Assembly (NCBI RefSeq): GCF_000224785.1
Contig: NZ_AGAV01000014.1
Location: 1 to 64,000, forward strand
Direction of reading: 5' to 3'
DNA: 64,000 nt
From: Lentibacillus jeotgali
Lineage (GTDB): Bacteria; Bacillota; Bacilli; Bacillales; Amphibacillaceae
The notes beneath the pieces are model-generated. The model worked only from the letters and a program-made list of their open reading frames with translations. It was not told where the DNA came from and did not search any database. Below are positions 1 to 9,245 of this stretch, piece by piece (position 1 is the first letter of the stretch; every line of letters starts with the position of its first letter). Both the position numbers and the translations under genes were made by a program.

Positions 1-80
1 GAGACCCCACAGCGAGCGTTCTTTGCGAGCGAGGAGGCTTGTGGTGAGCCCACGGAAAGCGAGTATATTCCAGCTGCGTC
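1..80 (+). repeat. Dispersed intergenic repeat, left-truncated by window edge
   Basis: GC-rich non-coding stretch carrying the string GAGACCCC, then GAGGAGGCT, then CGGAAAGCGAG. The same ordered strings occur in the gap upstream of the yqjW-type polymerase (from about 39640). This matches a widespread Bacillaceae intergenic repeat known from many genomes. The remainder to about 218 has short AT-rich inverted repeats (for example around 140-180) but no gene that I can see. Confidence 0.6.
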
Positions 81-218
81 GTTAGAGATTCTCGCTAACT
101 TCTGGTTTGTGTCGCAGTTTATATCAACTGCGTAAAAACGCAGTAAAATATGCGAAAAATAACTGGTTTTTATATTCGCTTCGCAGACTGGGTTTTCATA
201 CTGAAAAACCCATTACAC

Positions 219-254
219 TAAAAAAGTAACAGCATGGATGGGCTGTTACTTTTC
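219..254 (-). terminator. Rho-independent terminator of ypdA
   Basis: An 11-bp perfect stem (AAAGTAACAGC / GCTGTTACTTT) with an 8-nt loop is followed on the minus strand by a run of T. It lies about 30 bp after the ypdA stop codon, so it should end the gudB-ypdA transcription unit. The T-rich flank on the other side could make it bidirectional. Confidence 0.85.
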
Positions 255-281
255 TGAAATGCGATAAAATTATCTCTGTTC

Positions 282-1286
282 TTACATCAACGATCGGGCA
301 TGTTTTCGCTTTTGTTCTGTAATTGCTTCAGCTATTTTTCCTCCATGAAAGCGCCCGTTTTCAATAAAAATTTCGTTGTTGTTGTAGCCTGCTGCAACGA
401 CTCCGGCTACATAAACGCCAGGTATATTCGTTTCCATGGTTTCCGGATCAAAGAACGGCCGGCCGGAGCTCTCATCCACCCGGACACCTGTCTGCTTCAA
501 TAACTGAAAGTCGGGCTTATAACCGGTCATCGCAAACACATAATCATTTTCGATTTCTTTTGTTTCATTTCCTGCTGTATAGATAACTTTATCTGCAGTT
601 ATTTCTTTTATATGCGCATTAAATTCCATCTGGACAATTTCCTTACGCACAAGTGAATCAAATTCCGGTAAAATCCATGGTTTGATACTTTTCGAGTATT
701 CATCACCGCGGTATAACACGGTAATATTTGCTCCCGCCTTATTAAGTTCGAGTGTTGTGTCAACTGCGGAGTTTTTCCCTCCGATAACAACCACATTCTT
801 ATTGAAAAATGGATGCGCTTCTTTAAAGTAATGCATAACCTTTGGCAGGTCTTCACCAGGAGTATTCATCATATTTGGCTGGTCATAATAGCCTGTTGCA
901 ATGATAACATTCCCCGCTGTATAAACTTGCTTTTCCCCATTCTCTTTTTGTGTTTCAAGCGCAAAGCTGTTTTTACCCGAAGCGTTAATACTGATAACTT
1001 TTTCAAATGAGTTGATTCTTAAGTTTTTCCGGCTGGCAACTTCCCGGTAGTAGGACAAAGCCTGATTGCGAACCGGCTTTTGCTTTTCCGTTATAAATGC
1101 CACTTCACCAATTTCCAGCTTATCACTTGAACTGAAAAATGTTTGGTGGGTCGGAAAATTGTAGATTGTATTGACCACATTTTCCTTTTCGATGACTAAT
1201 GGATTGATCCCATTCTCCTGGAGAGTAATCGCGCAGGACATCCCGCATGGCCCGCCACCTACAATGATTGTATTCTCACTTTGCAT
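282..1286 (-). CDS. ypdA: YpdA family bacillithiol disulfide reductase
   Basis: A 334-residue flavoprotein of the thioredoxin-reductase-like YpdA family, which uses NADPH to reduce oxidised bacillithiol in Firmicutes. The N-terminal FAD-binding motif GGGPCG places a cysteine at residue 14, the position of the conserved cysteine in characterised YpdA. The NADPH-binding Rossmann motif is VIGGKNSAVD. The start at 1286 is chosen because AGGAAG lies 8 bp upstream; an in-frame extension to 1382 lacks a ribosome binding site and would displace Cys14. The gene follows gudB, as in B. subtilis. A bacilliredoxin (brxB) of the same redox pathway lies at 62.5 kb. Confidence 0.9.
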   Translation of the reverse strand: MQSENTIIVGGGPCGMSCAITLQENGINPLVIEKENVVNTIYNFPTHQTFFSSSDKLEIGEVAFITEKQKPVRNQALSYYREVASRKNLRINSFEKVISINASGKNSFALETQKENGEKQVYTAGNVIIATGYYDQPNMMNTPGEDLPKVMHYFKEAHPFFNKNVVVIGGKNSAVDTTLELNKAGANITVLYRGDEYSKSIKPWILPEFDSLVRKEIVQMEFNAHIKEITADKVIYTAGNETKEIENDYVFAMTGYKPDFQLLKQTGVRVDESSGRPFFDPETMETNIPGVYVAGVVAAGYNNNEIFIENGRFHGGKIAEAITEQKRKHARSLM

Positions 1287-1456
1287 CGTACGCACTTCCT
1301 TATAATAATGTTTTGAAAACTGTCTGTTCATCGGATTATTTGCTGTTTTATCATAATAAAAAACTCCTATCCAACTATACAAGATAAGAGTTTTTTCGTC
1401 ACTAATTTCGTTTTAAAGTCTCCAACAAAATCGGACTGATAAGGCAGCCGTTTGTA

Positions 1457-2737
1457 TCAGACCCAGCCGCGGAATCTTGCCGCTTCAGCCATTTTACGGA
1501 CACCAGCCATATAGGCTGCTAAACGCATATCAACACGTCTCGTTTCCGCCGTATTGTAAATATTGTTGAAGGATTTGATCATAATTTCGTGAAGTTTTTT
1601 ATCAATTTCTTCTGCTGACCAGTAGTACCCTTGGTTATTTTGCACCCATTCAAAGTATGAAACTGTCACACCGCCTGATGATGCAAGTACGTCGGGAACA
1701 AGCAATTTACCCCGTTCTGAAAGAATTCTGGTCCCCTCCAGAGTTGTAGGACCATTGGCAGCTTCGACAACGATGCTTGCTTTAATGTTATGGGCATTTT
1801 CTTCAGTTATTTGATTTTGTACCGCAGCAGGTACAAGGATATCGCAATCAAGCTCCAGTAATTGTTTGTTGGATATCGTATTTTCGAATAGTTTTGTGAC
1901 GGTTCCAAAACTATCCCTTCTATCCAGCAAATAATCTATATCGAGTCCATCAGGATCGCTAAGAGCACCGTAAGCATCCGAAATGGCGACTATTTTGGCA
2001 CCTGCATCATACAGGAATTTCGCCAGAAAGCTTCCGGCATTTCCAAAACCTTGAACAACGACTCTCGCCCCTTTAACATCAATACCTTTTTTCTTGGCAG
2101 CTTCATTGATGCAAATTGTTACACCTTTAGCAGTTGCAGACTCTCTACCGTGTGAACCTCCAAGGACAATCGGTTTTCCAGTAATGAAGCCAGGGTTGTT
2201 AAATTCGTCAATACGGCTGTACTCATCCATCATCCATGCCATGATTTGCGAGTTTGTGAAAACGTCAGGCGCAGGTATGTCCTTGTTTGGACCTACAATT
2301 TGACTGATCGCCCGGACATAACCACGGCTGAGTCCTTCCAGTTCACGGAAAGACATCTCACGCGGATCGCAGACGATACCGCCTTTACCGCCGCCATATG
2401 GCAAATCAACAATACCTGCTTTTAAGCTCATCCAAATAGATAAAGCCTTTACCTCTTTTTCGGTAACATTCGGATGAAACCTGACACCGCCTTTTGTCGG
2501 GCCGACAGAATCATTGTGCTGTGCACGGTATCCGGTAAAGATTTTAATGGAACCATCGTCCATGCGGACAGGGATTCTCACTGTCATCATGCGCATAGGT
2601 TCCTTCATTAATTCAAACACTTCATCAGGGTAACCCAATTTTTCCAGTGCGTTTTTAACAACAGTCCGTGTTGAGGCTAACACATCCATACTTTCGCTAT
2701 TTTCTTTGGTAGAGTCTGCTGCGTTATCGGCTACCAT
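1457..2737 (-). CDS. gudB: NAD-specific glutamate dehydrogenase
   Basis: A 426-residue hexameric-type glutamate dehydrogenase, catalysing oxidative deamination of glutamate to 2-oxoglutarate and ammonia in the cytoplasm. The catalytic lysine lies in PYGGGKGG (Lys118), and the dinucleotide-binding motif GFGNAG is at residues 230-235. Length and the neighbours ypdA and mecB match B. subtilis gudB rather than rocG. ATG is preceded by GGAGG. A sigma-A-like promoter is visible 55-80 bp upstream. Confidence 0.93.
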   Translation of the reverse strand: MVADNAADSTKENSESMDVLASTRTVVKNALEKLGYPDEVFELMKEPMRMMTVRIPVRMDDGSIKIFTGYRAQHNDSVGPTKGGVRFHPNVTEKEVKALSIWMSLKAGIVDLPYGGGKGGIVCDPREMSFRELEGLSRGYVRAISQIVGPNKDIPAPDVFTNSQIMAWMMDEYSRIDEFNNPGFITGKPIVLGGSHGRESATAKGVTICINEAAKKKGIDVKGARVVVQGFGNAGSFLAKFLYDAGAKIVAISDAYGALSDPDGLDIDYLLDRRDSFGTVTKLFENTISNKQLLELDCDILVPAAVQNQITEENAHNIKASIVVEAANGPTTLEGTRILSERGKLLVPDVLASSGGVTVSYFEWVQNNQGYYWSAEEIDKKLHEIMIKSFNNIYNTAETRRVDMRLAAYMAGVRKMAEAARFRGWV

Positions 2738-2792
2738 GAATTTACCTCCTAGATATCGAAAAAAATTTTATTTATAGCTGTACTCAGAGTTT

Positions 2793-2820
2793 AGTATACA
2801 CGTTCCTACCAAATATGCAA
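2793..2820 (-). promoter_or_regulatory. Candidate sigma-A promoter of gudB
   Basis: On the minus strand a -35-like TTGCAT and a perfect-length -10 TATACT are separated by 16 bp, about 55 bp upstream of the gudB start codon. Sequence pattern only. Confidence 0.45.
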
Positions 2821-2897
2821 TAAAATAAGTTGATTTTATTTGTGCAAAAGGAAAAAACATGAAGGCGTTTTCGTGAATTGTCATTGACCAGTTCACG

Positions 2898-3479
2898 TCA
2901 GCTGTAAAATGTATCAATCAGCTGCTTGACAGCTGATTCACTCATGATCACTTTCCCGTACTCTTTCAGCCTGTAGGACGTAATAATACTCGGAAAAGAA
3001 AACTCCGACATTATTGCAATCACATTCTCTCTATGGCCTTGAGGCAGCTCACCCTCATTAAATAACACGTAATAACAATGATCCATATGATAAATTTGAC
3101 CGCCATTTATATCTGAAGCTTCCAAATAACTCGCCACCTGGATGATATCTTCAAAATCGTCGAAGGCAAAAATTAACTCTTTGCTCTCGTCCAAGGTGAC
3201 TTTCATTTCCACAAAGTCTTCATCCCACTCTGAACTGCTGCCATTTCGGGTCACGAACACATGCATACCCTGAGCTTGCATTAAATGAACCTGAACCAGC
3301 AGTTCACCTTCGAGCTCAAACCCCAGTTCAGTACTCGCTTCATACATCATATCACTGAACAAGTGACGTACATTAGCTGCATCATACCATAAATCCTCTT
3401 TGGTAAAACCACGGTCTATTAAGTCGTCAAACGTCAGAAATATGGCGAATTGGTTGTTGGATACCCGCTCAATACGCAT
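2898..3479 (-). CDS. mecB: MecA-family adaptor protein (MecB/YpbH)
   Basis: A 193-residue protein whose N-terminus (MRIERVSNNQ, then DDLIDRGFTKEDLW) is the typical start of the MecA/YpbH family, adaptors that deliver substrates to the ClpC unfoldase. The acidic central linker and the C-terminal ClpC-binding half are present. The 193-residue length fits YpbH/MecB better than MecA (about 218), and the position beside gudB is that of ypbH in B. subtilis. The start is set by AAGGGGG about 8 bp upstream; the longer reading frame to 3620 has no such site. The 346 bp upstream are AT-rich and contain no convincing gene. Confidence 0.88.
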   Translation of the reverse strand: MRIERVSNNQFAIFLTFDDLIDRGFTKEDLWYDAANVRHLFSDMMYEASTELGFELEGELLVQVHLMQAQGMHVFVTRNGSSSEWDEDFVEMKVTLDESKELIFAFDDFEDIIQVASYLEASDINGGQIYHMDHCYYVLFNEGELPQGHRENVIAIMSEFSFPSIITSYRLKEYGKVIMSESAVKQLIDTFYS

Positions 3480-3825
3480 AAAGCATCCCCCTTCTAGCTT
3501 ACATTTTAAAACCTGCTCGGCATTGTAATCAAAATGTCCGTTTACAATCAGCAGCTGTTTCTTTACTAATACTATATGCATCTGCGGCAGTTGTTGAACA
3601 TTATAATTATTATTTGTCACTTTGAATGCTCTATAATATTTTAAGTCAATATATCCGAACCATTATTATACAGGTGAAAAGACTGCATGGAAAGCGTAAA
3701 AATTGGGCACCTTGCTACAGTCTATATTTACTATCAAGGCTCCGAAGGCCTCACAAATATAAGCAATATGTATACTGAATTTAGTTTACACCTTTAATGA
3801 AAAGCCAAAAAGACAGGTTTCCGTA

Positions 3826-4143
3826 CTACATACGACTGATAACATCGATGAGTTCTTCTCCCCACAAATAAAACGACACGCTGAGTATAAAAATTAAAAC
3901 TATAACCACAGATGCTAACCGTACAGATGCGCTACTGAGTTTGAATGTCGTTCGCTTATTATGGCCGCCATGCACTTCTTTTCTTGGGGGCAGGTTTAAG
4001 ATGTCAATGTCGCGCTTTGTCTCTGCTTCCGGTTCAACTATCGTCTTTTTCTCTTCATTTTTTTGTTGACCTGCACTCTCTACTTCATCCAGGATTTTCT
4101 GAAGCTCTGCTCCATGATTATTATAATCTCTTGATTCGTTCAT
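3826..4143 (-). CDS. Small single-pass membrane protein at the ypbE position
   Basis: A 105-residue protein not recognised as a named family. The first ~70 residues are charged, with a conserved-looking LNLPPRKEVH stretch, followed by one transmembrane segment (about residues 72-95) and only about ten residues beyond. In B. subtilis this locus holds ypbE, which has a cytoplasmic segment, one membrane helix and an external LysM domain. Here nothing resembling LysM follows. The ATG at 4143 has an AGGTG 9 bp upstream, whereas the GTG at 4155 lies inside that site. Probably co-transcribed with ypbD, 13 bp upstream. Confidence 0.65.
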   Translation of the reverse strand: MNESRDYNNHGAELQKILDEVESAGQQKNEEKKTIVEPEAETKRDIDILNLPPRKEVHGGHNKRTTFKLSSASVRLASVVIVLIFILSVSFYLWGEELIDVISRM

Positions 4144-4156
4144 AATGTTCTGCACC

Positions 4157-4723
4157 TCATTTCTGAAAGCGAATGATAATCCCTAACACAAAATCCACTG
4201 TAAAATGAGCTATAATTGTAGTGAGTAAGTTTTCTGTTAGAACAAAAATATATCCGATATAGAAACTTACAAACAAAACTGAAATAAGCAATACTGGTTT
4301 CTTCAGGTAACGAATATGCACAAGTGCAAATAAAATGCTTGCTGCTAGATAACCGAATACTGTCTGAATCACACCGCGAAACAGCAGTTCTTCGGTAATG
4401 GAAACCATTAATGCAATACTAAAAGTTCCGGAGATGGGGCGATTTTTAAAGATTCTATCATTTATTCCGCCATCGTCATAGTACCTTTTAGGAAAAATAT
4501 ACATGAGCAATAAATCAACAGCGACAATAATAAATCCCGGTACTAAACCGTAATAAATAAAATCATTAATATCAATGCTGAAATAGTCAAACCAGTCCGA
4601 AACGTTATCAAACAAGAGAATGCTTAAAAATATACTTAAAATCAGCAATAACGACTGGGAAAAAATCAGTTGTTTTGTTAATTCTTTATCTGTTAATTGC
4701 TTAACAATCTCGCTTTGTTTCAT
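4157..4723 (-). CDS. ypbD: CPBP family intramembrane metalloprotease (YpbD-like)
   Basis: A 188-residue polytopic membrane protein with the CPBP (CAAX protease/bacteriocin-processing) signature: a glutamate pair in EELLFRG, then FALVHIRY, then HFTVDFVLG. These supply the Glu/His residues expected at the active site in the membrane. Substrate unknown. ATG at 4723 has GGAG 8 bp upstream and overlaps the recS stop codon as ATGA, so the two genes are translationally coupled. The order matches B. subtilis recS-ypbD. Confidence 0.85.
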   Translation of the reverse strand: MKQSEIVKQLTDKELTKQLIFSQSLLLILSIFLSILLFDNVSDWFDYFSIDINDFIYYGLVPGFIIVAVDLLLMYIFPKRYYDDGGINDRIFKNRPISGTFSIALMVSITEELLFRGVIQTVFGYLAASILFALVHIRYLKKPVLLISVLFVSFYIGYIFVLTENLLTTIIAHFTVDFVLGIIIRFQK

Positions 4724-6258
4724 GGTTGATCTCCAATAAAAAACAGCTTTTTTAATTTGGCTTCCCATGAAGAAACGTTCTCACTGGCTTGGGTTTGCTC
4801 CGGTTGCCAGCTTGTAAAGGAAAAGCCACAATTGCTGCAGCAGGCGTACAGTGGGGTATTGTAACCGCTCTGGAAACCTTTGTAAAGATGATCCCGCAAA
4901 CACTGTTCATTATTTATCCAGCCGATGATTTCATCAAGTTTTCTGTCTTTTAAAACTGATCTTTCTGCTATGAATGCCTTAATATGTCTGATAGCATGTT
5001 CCCATCGTTCTTGTTGAAATACAAGTCGGTTTTCTTTAATTATACCATGCCTTTCCATCTGATAACGTAAAAATCGCCACTGGATTTCATTGAGCTCCAA
5101 CATTTCATGCACTTCCTCTGCCGGCGGAAGTTGTGGATTTTGTAGATATAATTGATATAGCTCTCTAAACAAATGATTTATATTTTCCACAGAAGGCAGT
5201 TCATTTGCAAGCATCGACTTGGGAAGGACCTCATCACCAGGAGCGTATAGCAACAGACTGACACTTGATTTTCCATCTCGGCCGGCTCTTCCAATTTCCT
5301 GTAGATAGGATTCCAACTGCAGCGGAAAATGATAATGCAGAATGAGACGGATATCCTGTTTATTGATTCCCATACCAAAGGCACTTGTACAGCAAATCAC
5401 ATCAATCTGATCGTTCATGAACTGTTGTTGTATCGAAATCCTGTCTACCTGGTCCATCCCTCCGTGGTAATAGGCAATACGATGCGAGGGAAGTTTATTG
5501 GACAGTATCACAGCAATTTCCTCGGTTTTTCGTTTACTGGAAAAATAAATCAATGTCGGTACACGATATCGTTTTAATAACTTAATAATCATTTCTTGTT
5601 TTTGTCTATCCTCATTTACTTTTTGTACCGTTAATGTAATATTTTCCCGGTCCATAGGATAAATATGACTGACAATGCCTGGCCTGTTTAACGATGTGAT
5701 AATATCGTTCTGTACTTCTTTGGTTGCTGTTGCACTTAATGCCATAACAGTCGGGTTATTCATTTGCTTTATAACATTACCAAGCCGCAAATAGTCAGGC
5801 CTGAATTCATGTCCCCACTGTGAAATACAATGTGCTTCATCGATCACAAATAAATCGATCATCATTTGTTTCAGGCGATGAATAATGTCTTGATGCTGTA
5901 GAATCTCCGGAGACAGATAAATCAGCTTGTACTGATCCAACTGCTGTAAAACACGTTTTTTCTCACGGGGATTCATAAAGCTGTTTAATGCTACAGCTGC
6001 TTTAAATCCCGTGGCCTTAAGCTGTCTAACCTGATCCTCCATTAATGAAATAAGCGGCGAAACAACAATCGTAGCACCTTTAAACAGACTTGCAGGCAAT
6101 TGGTAGCAGAGCGATTTTCCTGAACCGGTCGGAAGAACGGCAAGCACATCATACCCGTCCAATATATCGTTTATAATTTCTTCCTGACCCGGCCGGAACG
6201 AAGAAATATGAAATTGGTTTCTTAACTGTTCATTTAGTTTTTCCTTTATCAACGTCAT
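4720..6258 (-). CDS. recS: RecQ-family ATP-dependent DNA helicase RecS
   Basis: About 512 residues with the full set of superfamily 2 helicase motifs: PTGSGKSLC (Walker A), VIDEAHCISQWGH (Walker B and RecQ loop), ALSATAT, GMGINKQDIR and QEIGRAGRDG. It is shorter than canonical RecQ and lacks an HRDC domain, as expected for the RecS/YpbC type. A cysteine cluster (ACCSNCGF) near the C-terminus may bind zinc. The start is ambiguous: GTG 6261, ATG 6258 and TTG 6252 all lie near one AAGGTG; ATG is used here, but TTG has the best spacing. Sits 4 bp after ypbB. Confidence 0.9.
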   Translation of the reverse strand: MTLIKEKLNEQLRNQFHISSFRPGQEEIINDILDGYDVLAVLPTGSGKSLCYQLPASLFKGATIVVSPLISLMEDQVRQLKATGFKAAVALNSFMNPREKKRVLQQLDQYKLIYLSPEILQHQDIIHRLKQMMIDLFVIDEAHCISQWGHEFRPDYLRLGNVIKQMNNPTVMALSATATKEVQNDIITSLNRPGIVSHIYPMDRENITLTVQKVNEDRQKQEMIIKLLKRYRVPTLIYFSSKRKTEEIAVILSNKLPSHRIAYYHGGMDQVDRISIQQQFMNDQIDVICCTSAFGMGINKQDIRLILHYHFPLQLESYLQEIGRAGRDGKSSVSLLLYAPGDEVLPKSMLANELPSVENINHLFRELYQLYLQNPQLPPAEEVHEMLELNEIQWRFLRYQMERHGIIKENRLVFQQERWEHAIRHIKAFIAERSVLKDRKLDEIIGWINNEQCLRDHLYKGFQSGYNTPLYACCSNCGFSFTSWQPEQTQASENVSSWEAKLKKLFFIGDQP

Positions 6259-6265
6259 CACCTTG

Positions 6266-7312
6266 TTATGATATTTTCTCCACAGCCAGTACGAGTCGAA
6301 TCTGAAAATAACTGATCGCTTCGCTTACTTCCTGTTTAATGGCTTTTAATTTAAAGGATGAGATTTTTTTGGCAGCAGCCAGAATTTCCTTCTGTTCATC
6401 TGCTGTCACGTATGTTTCAAGCGGGAAATTCTCATCATACAACGCAATCTCAACCATATGATCATAGATTGTATTCAACTTTAAATGACGCATTTCGGCA
6501 ATTTCTTCTGCCGAATATTGCTTATTCAGCAAACCTTTTGTCTTACCTGCTGAATTCGTGATTCCCGCCTCTTGTGGCAGATCCTGTAAAAAGCGTGTGA
6601 ACAGAGGATATACTGCCGTATTCCGGCTGATGATTGTCAGCATACGATGAATGATAGCAGTTTTGATTAATGGAATATCAAGCTGGTTCAATCCATAGAG
6701 TTCTGCAATCTGAAATCTGCTCATTCCATAATGGTTGTACCCTGTGAGGCTGTCAACAAAAATATTTGCCTCCATATCCGAATAATTCTTCAATAATTGA
6801 TAGAGTTCTTCATGAAGTTGGTTCAGAAAAACTGCCTGATTCTGATACAATTGCTGATACTGTTTTTTCACCCAATTTGTTGCGACCGATTTATCGATGA
6901 CAGGAATAAAATGAAAATTATTTTTTCTGCTGTTTGTCATTGTCTGAATGAGCAGAAGCAGTCTTTCCAGAAAAACAGGTGCTTTCTGATAATAATCCAT
7001 CCCGTTAAAATAATTAATCGGAACATGTTCTTGATGCTCATGAAGCCAATTTTCTCCACGAGCGGTCGTTTTTGCTGTGTTGTCATTATACAAGGCCAGC
7101 AAGTTACCGTCGGCCAGTTTATGTATGTGTTTATCAAAATCCTGTTTTTGCAGCATGGGATATATTCCATAAAAACGATTCAATTGGTATAGGTGTGAAT
7201 CCTGCACCGTTTGAATCGAACGTTTTCCTTTTAGTAAGTGGTAGACTGCCGAAATACTTCGTCCATCTTTAAATCTGGAGCAGCATGACATGACAATATA
7301 ATCAAACAGCAA
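6266..7312 (-). CDS. ypbB: YpbB family helix-turn-helix protein
   Basis: A 348-residue protein matching YpbB in length and in its invariable position just before recS. The C-terminal part carries a helix-turn-helix-like segment (SAEEIAEMRHLKLNTIYDHM) resembling those attached to RecQ helicases, so a role with the RecS helicase is likely but unproven. The start is a TTG preceded by AAAGGGGGG at 7 bp; an internal ATG at 7291 would remove seven residues and has no site. It begins the operon ypbB-recS-ypbD and is divergent from the ferredoxin gene. Confidence 0.8.
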   Translation of the reverse strand: MLFDYIVMSCCSRFKDGRSISAVYHLLKGKRSIQTVQDSHLYQLNRFYGIYPMLQKQDFDKHIHKLADGNLLALYNDNTAKTTARGENWLHEHQEHVPINYFNGMDYYQKAPVFLERLLLLIQTMTNSRKNNFHFIPVIDKSVATNWVKKQYQQLYQNQAVFLNQLHEELYQLLKNYSDMEANIFVDSLTGYNHYGMSRFQIAELYGLNQLDIPLIKTAIIHRMLTIISRNTAVYPLFTRFLQDLPQEAGITNSAGKTKGLLNKQYSAEEIAEMRHLKLNTIYDHMVEIALYDENFPLETYVTADEQKEILAAAKKISSFKLKAIKQEVSEAISYFQIRLVLAVEKIS

Positions 7313-7446
7313 TAGAGGCCCCCCTTTCGATAAATCTAATACACTTTCATGTCAATGATAACACGTTCTGACGCAGTTGAAATGTGTAACATACTTTTTT
7401 ACAATAGAAGGTGTGGCAACAGGTTCTTTTAAATGGGAGAGATTAG

Positions 7447-7701
<255 letters not shown>

Positions 7702-7725
7702 AAAACATATCTTTATTTTGGCATA

Positions 7726-7757
7726 CAGCGGCTTCCTTGCCGCTGGTTTTGTCTTCT
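7726..7757 (+). terminator. Terminator of fer
   Basis: Perfect 7-bp GC-rich stem CAGCGGC / GCCGCTG with a 6-nt loop, followed by GTTTTGTCTTCT, 25 bp after the fer stop codon. Confidence 0.7.
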
Positions 7758-7801
7758 AATGGACAGTTTTGATGAGAAAAACAGATAAAAATACCAGCTT
7801 G

Positions 7802-8317
7802 TCAACTGATATTTTGCAGATAGAAACGGTTATTGGCATACTTTTTAAAGAAGTGGCTGATAATCGGATACAATAAAGTAATGAACACAGCATTGCCAAT
7901 AGCGTGATACGTATCAAACGGCAAACCTGCCAGATAATAAGGCCAAAATTTACCAGCGATGGAATACGTGGTCAACGAAATAATTAGACCGTATAAAAAT
8001 CCACAAAAGATTGAAAACAAAACGATGATATATACCGGAACCCTTCGCGGATATTTCCCTAAAAAGCTGCTGATAAGTCCGATCAATGCCCAGGAAACTA
8101 CCTGCCAGATAGTCCAGATCCCCATTCCCAATAGCATATTGGATAAAAACGTTGTTAATAATGCGAGTATGGTGGCCGCTGCCGGACCAAGCAGCAGACC
8201 GCAAATGATGATCAAAGATGTGACAGGCTGAACATTGGGGAGAAATGTAAACGCACTTCTACCAACCACCGCAAGTGAAGCAAGCAAAGCCAGTAAAGTC
8301 AGCTTGTAAGTGTTCAT
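7802..8317 (-). CDS. ECF transporter S component, probably for cobalamin
   Basis: A 171-residue very hydrophobic protein with about five to six membrane segments and the PNVQPVTSL stretch seen after the first helix of many ECF substrate-binding (S) components. It should bind a vitamin in the membrane and work with a shared EcfA-EcfA'-EcfT module, which is not in this window. The substrate is inferred to be cobalamin or a precursor because the gene lies 4 bp after a DUF4430 lipoprotein gene in a transcription unit headed by a cobalamin riboswitch. The start ATG at 8317 directly abuts the upstream stop. Confidence 0.78.
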   Translation of the reverse strand: MNTYKLTLLALLASLAVVGRSAFTFLPNVQPVTSLIIICGLLLGPAAATILALLTTFLSNMLLGMGIWTIWQVVSWALIGLISSFLGKYPRRVPVYIIVLFSIFCGFLYGLIISLTTYSIAGKFWPYYLAGLPFDTYHAIGNAVFITLLYPIISHFFKKYANNRFYLQNIS

Positions 8318-8321
8318 CAGA

Positions 8322-8759
8322 TTATTCCCATGCCTGTAAATCGAATGTTACTTTATCGCCAGGCGATAATTCATATTCGGCGGCGCCCACATTTGCCATT
8401 TCACCATTCACCTTGAAGATCCAAGACTTTTGTTCATCTTCCTTGGCGGAAACTCGTTCGATGGAAGTGATAAATTGTCCGTTCTCTTTCGTTTCTACAT
8501 AAAAATTCTCCTGCAGTACGTCCATTAGTACAGCGCCTTCTTCTATCTCAATTTCTTTTTCTGCAATGTATTCGGATCCTTGATCTTTGCTTATTGTCAT
8601 TCGGATTTCATCTTCGCTGAGTTCACCATCCGTGTTTTCATTTGTTGAAGTCTTGGTACCGTTATTTGATTCAGATTGCTCCCCTCCCCCGGCACTGCAG
8701 CCAGCTATTAATCCGATAACCACCAGTATCGAGGCAATTCGTAAAAACAATTTATTCAT
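8322..8759 (-). CDS. DUF4430 lipoprotein, putative cobalamin-capture protein
   Basis: A 145-residue lipoprotein: signal peptide with lipobox LIAGC (Cys21), a Ser/Asn/Glu-rich linker, then a DUF4430-type domain (about residues 52-145) ending in LSPGDKVTFDLQAW. DUF4430 is related to the C-terminal beta domain of transcobalamin/intrinsic factor. Placed directly after a cobalamin riboswitch and before an ECF S component, it is plausibly an extracellular anchored B12-binding protein passing ligand to the S component. Strong AGGAGG before the ATG. The function is inferred, not shown. Confidence 0.8.
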   Translation of the reverse strand: MNKLFLRIASILVVIGLIAGCSAGGGEQSESNNGTKTSTNENTDGELSEDEIRMTISKDQGSEYIAEKEIEIEEGAVLMDVLQENFYVETKENGQFITSIERVSAKEDEQKSWIFKVNGEMANVGAAEYELSPGDKVTFDLQAWE

Positions 8760-8883
8760 TTTCGTTCCTCCTGTGTGTCAGTTTTGGACTGTTTCTAAAA
8801 ACAACAAACAATCCGAATACAGCCTTAAGGAAAAGCAGTGATGGAACCCAAAAGCATTGTTAATAATGAAAGCATCAGAATAC

Positions 8884-8916
8884 TAAAAAAGCCAACCTCC
8901 TTCAAAGGTTAGCTAA
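8884..8916 (-). terminator. Riboswitch expression-platform terminator
   Basis: On the minus strand AGCTAACCT pairs with AGGTTGGCT (one wobble) and is followed by six T. It lies between the cobalamin aptamer and the lipoprotein start codon, so it is probably the switchable terminator rather than the end of another gene. Confidence 0.8.
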
Positions 8917-8984
8917 AAGACAATCGAAACATACATGCTGAATTCATATATATCGTTTTCGGTTGTCCCAATCACTCAAATCCT

Positions 8985-9245
8985 CGGAGCATTGAAACAT
9001 TAGACATTGGCAGGTCTACTGACTTGTGACTCATACCTACTCTAAGCCCTTCCCGTACGGTATGCCATACAGTGGTCTATGCTTATTTCGTCAATCACAT
9101 ACAGTTGCGAGGGCAGTTCCAGACTTTCACTGGATTCCCTTTTAAGTGGCTGTTCAATAAGTCCGCTAAATGAAGTTTCACTTTATCGTCCTTTTTGAAC
9201 ACGCTCATTAAGCTTTAACACCAATATCTATTACGCTTATTAAGA
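8985..9245 (-). ncRNA. Cobalamin riboswitch (B12 box aptamer)
   Basis: The minus strand holds the class hallmarks in order: GGGAA followed by CAGTGAAAGTCTGG, then CTGCCCTCGCAACTGTA (core; complement at about 9100-9115), and the B12 box AGTCAGTAGACCTGCC (complement at 9009-9024). A terminator hairpin follows at 8884-8916, so control is probably by transcription attenuation: adenosylcobalamin binding would switch off the uptake genes. An extended -10 element TGATACTAT lies just upstream (9256-9264). The outer boundaries are approximate. Confidence 0.9.

Noticed and set aside
3687-3797. A 36-codon plus-strand frame preceded by AGGTGA upstream of mecB
   Set aside because: No recognisable product, AT-rich ordinary intergenic sequence, convergent position and no homologue known to me; chance is the simpler explanation.
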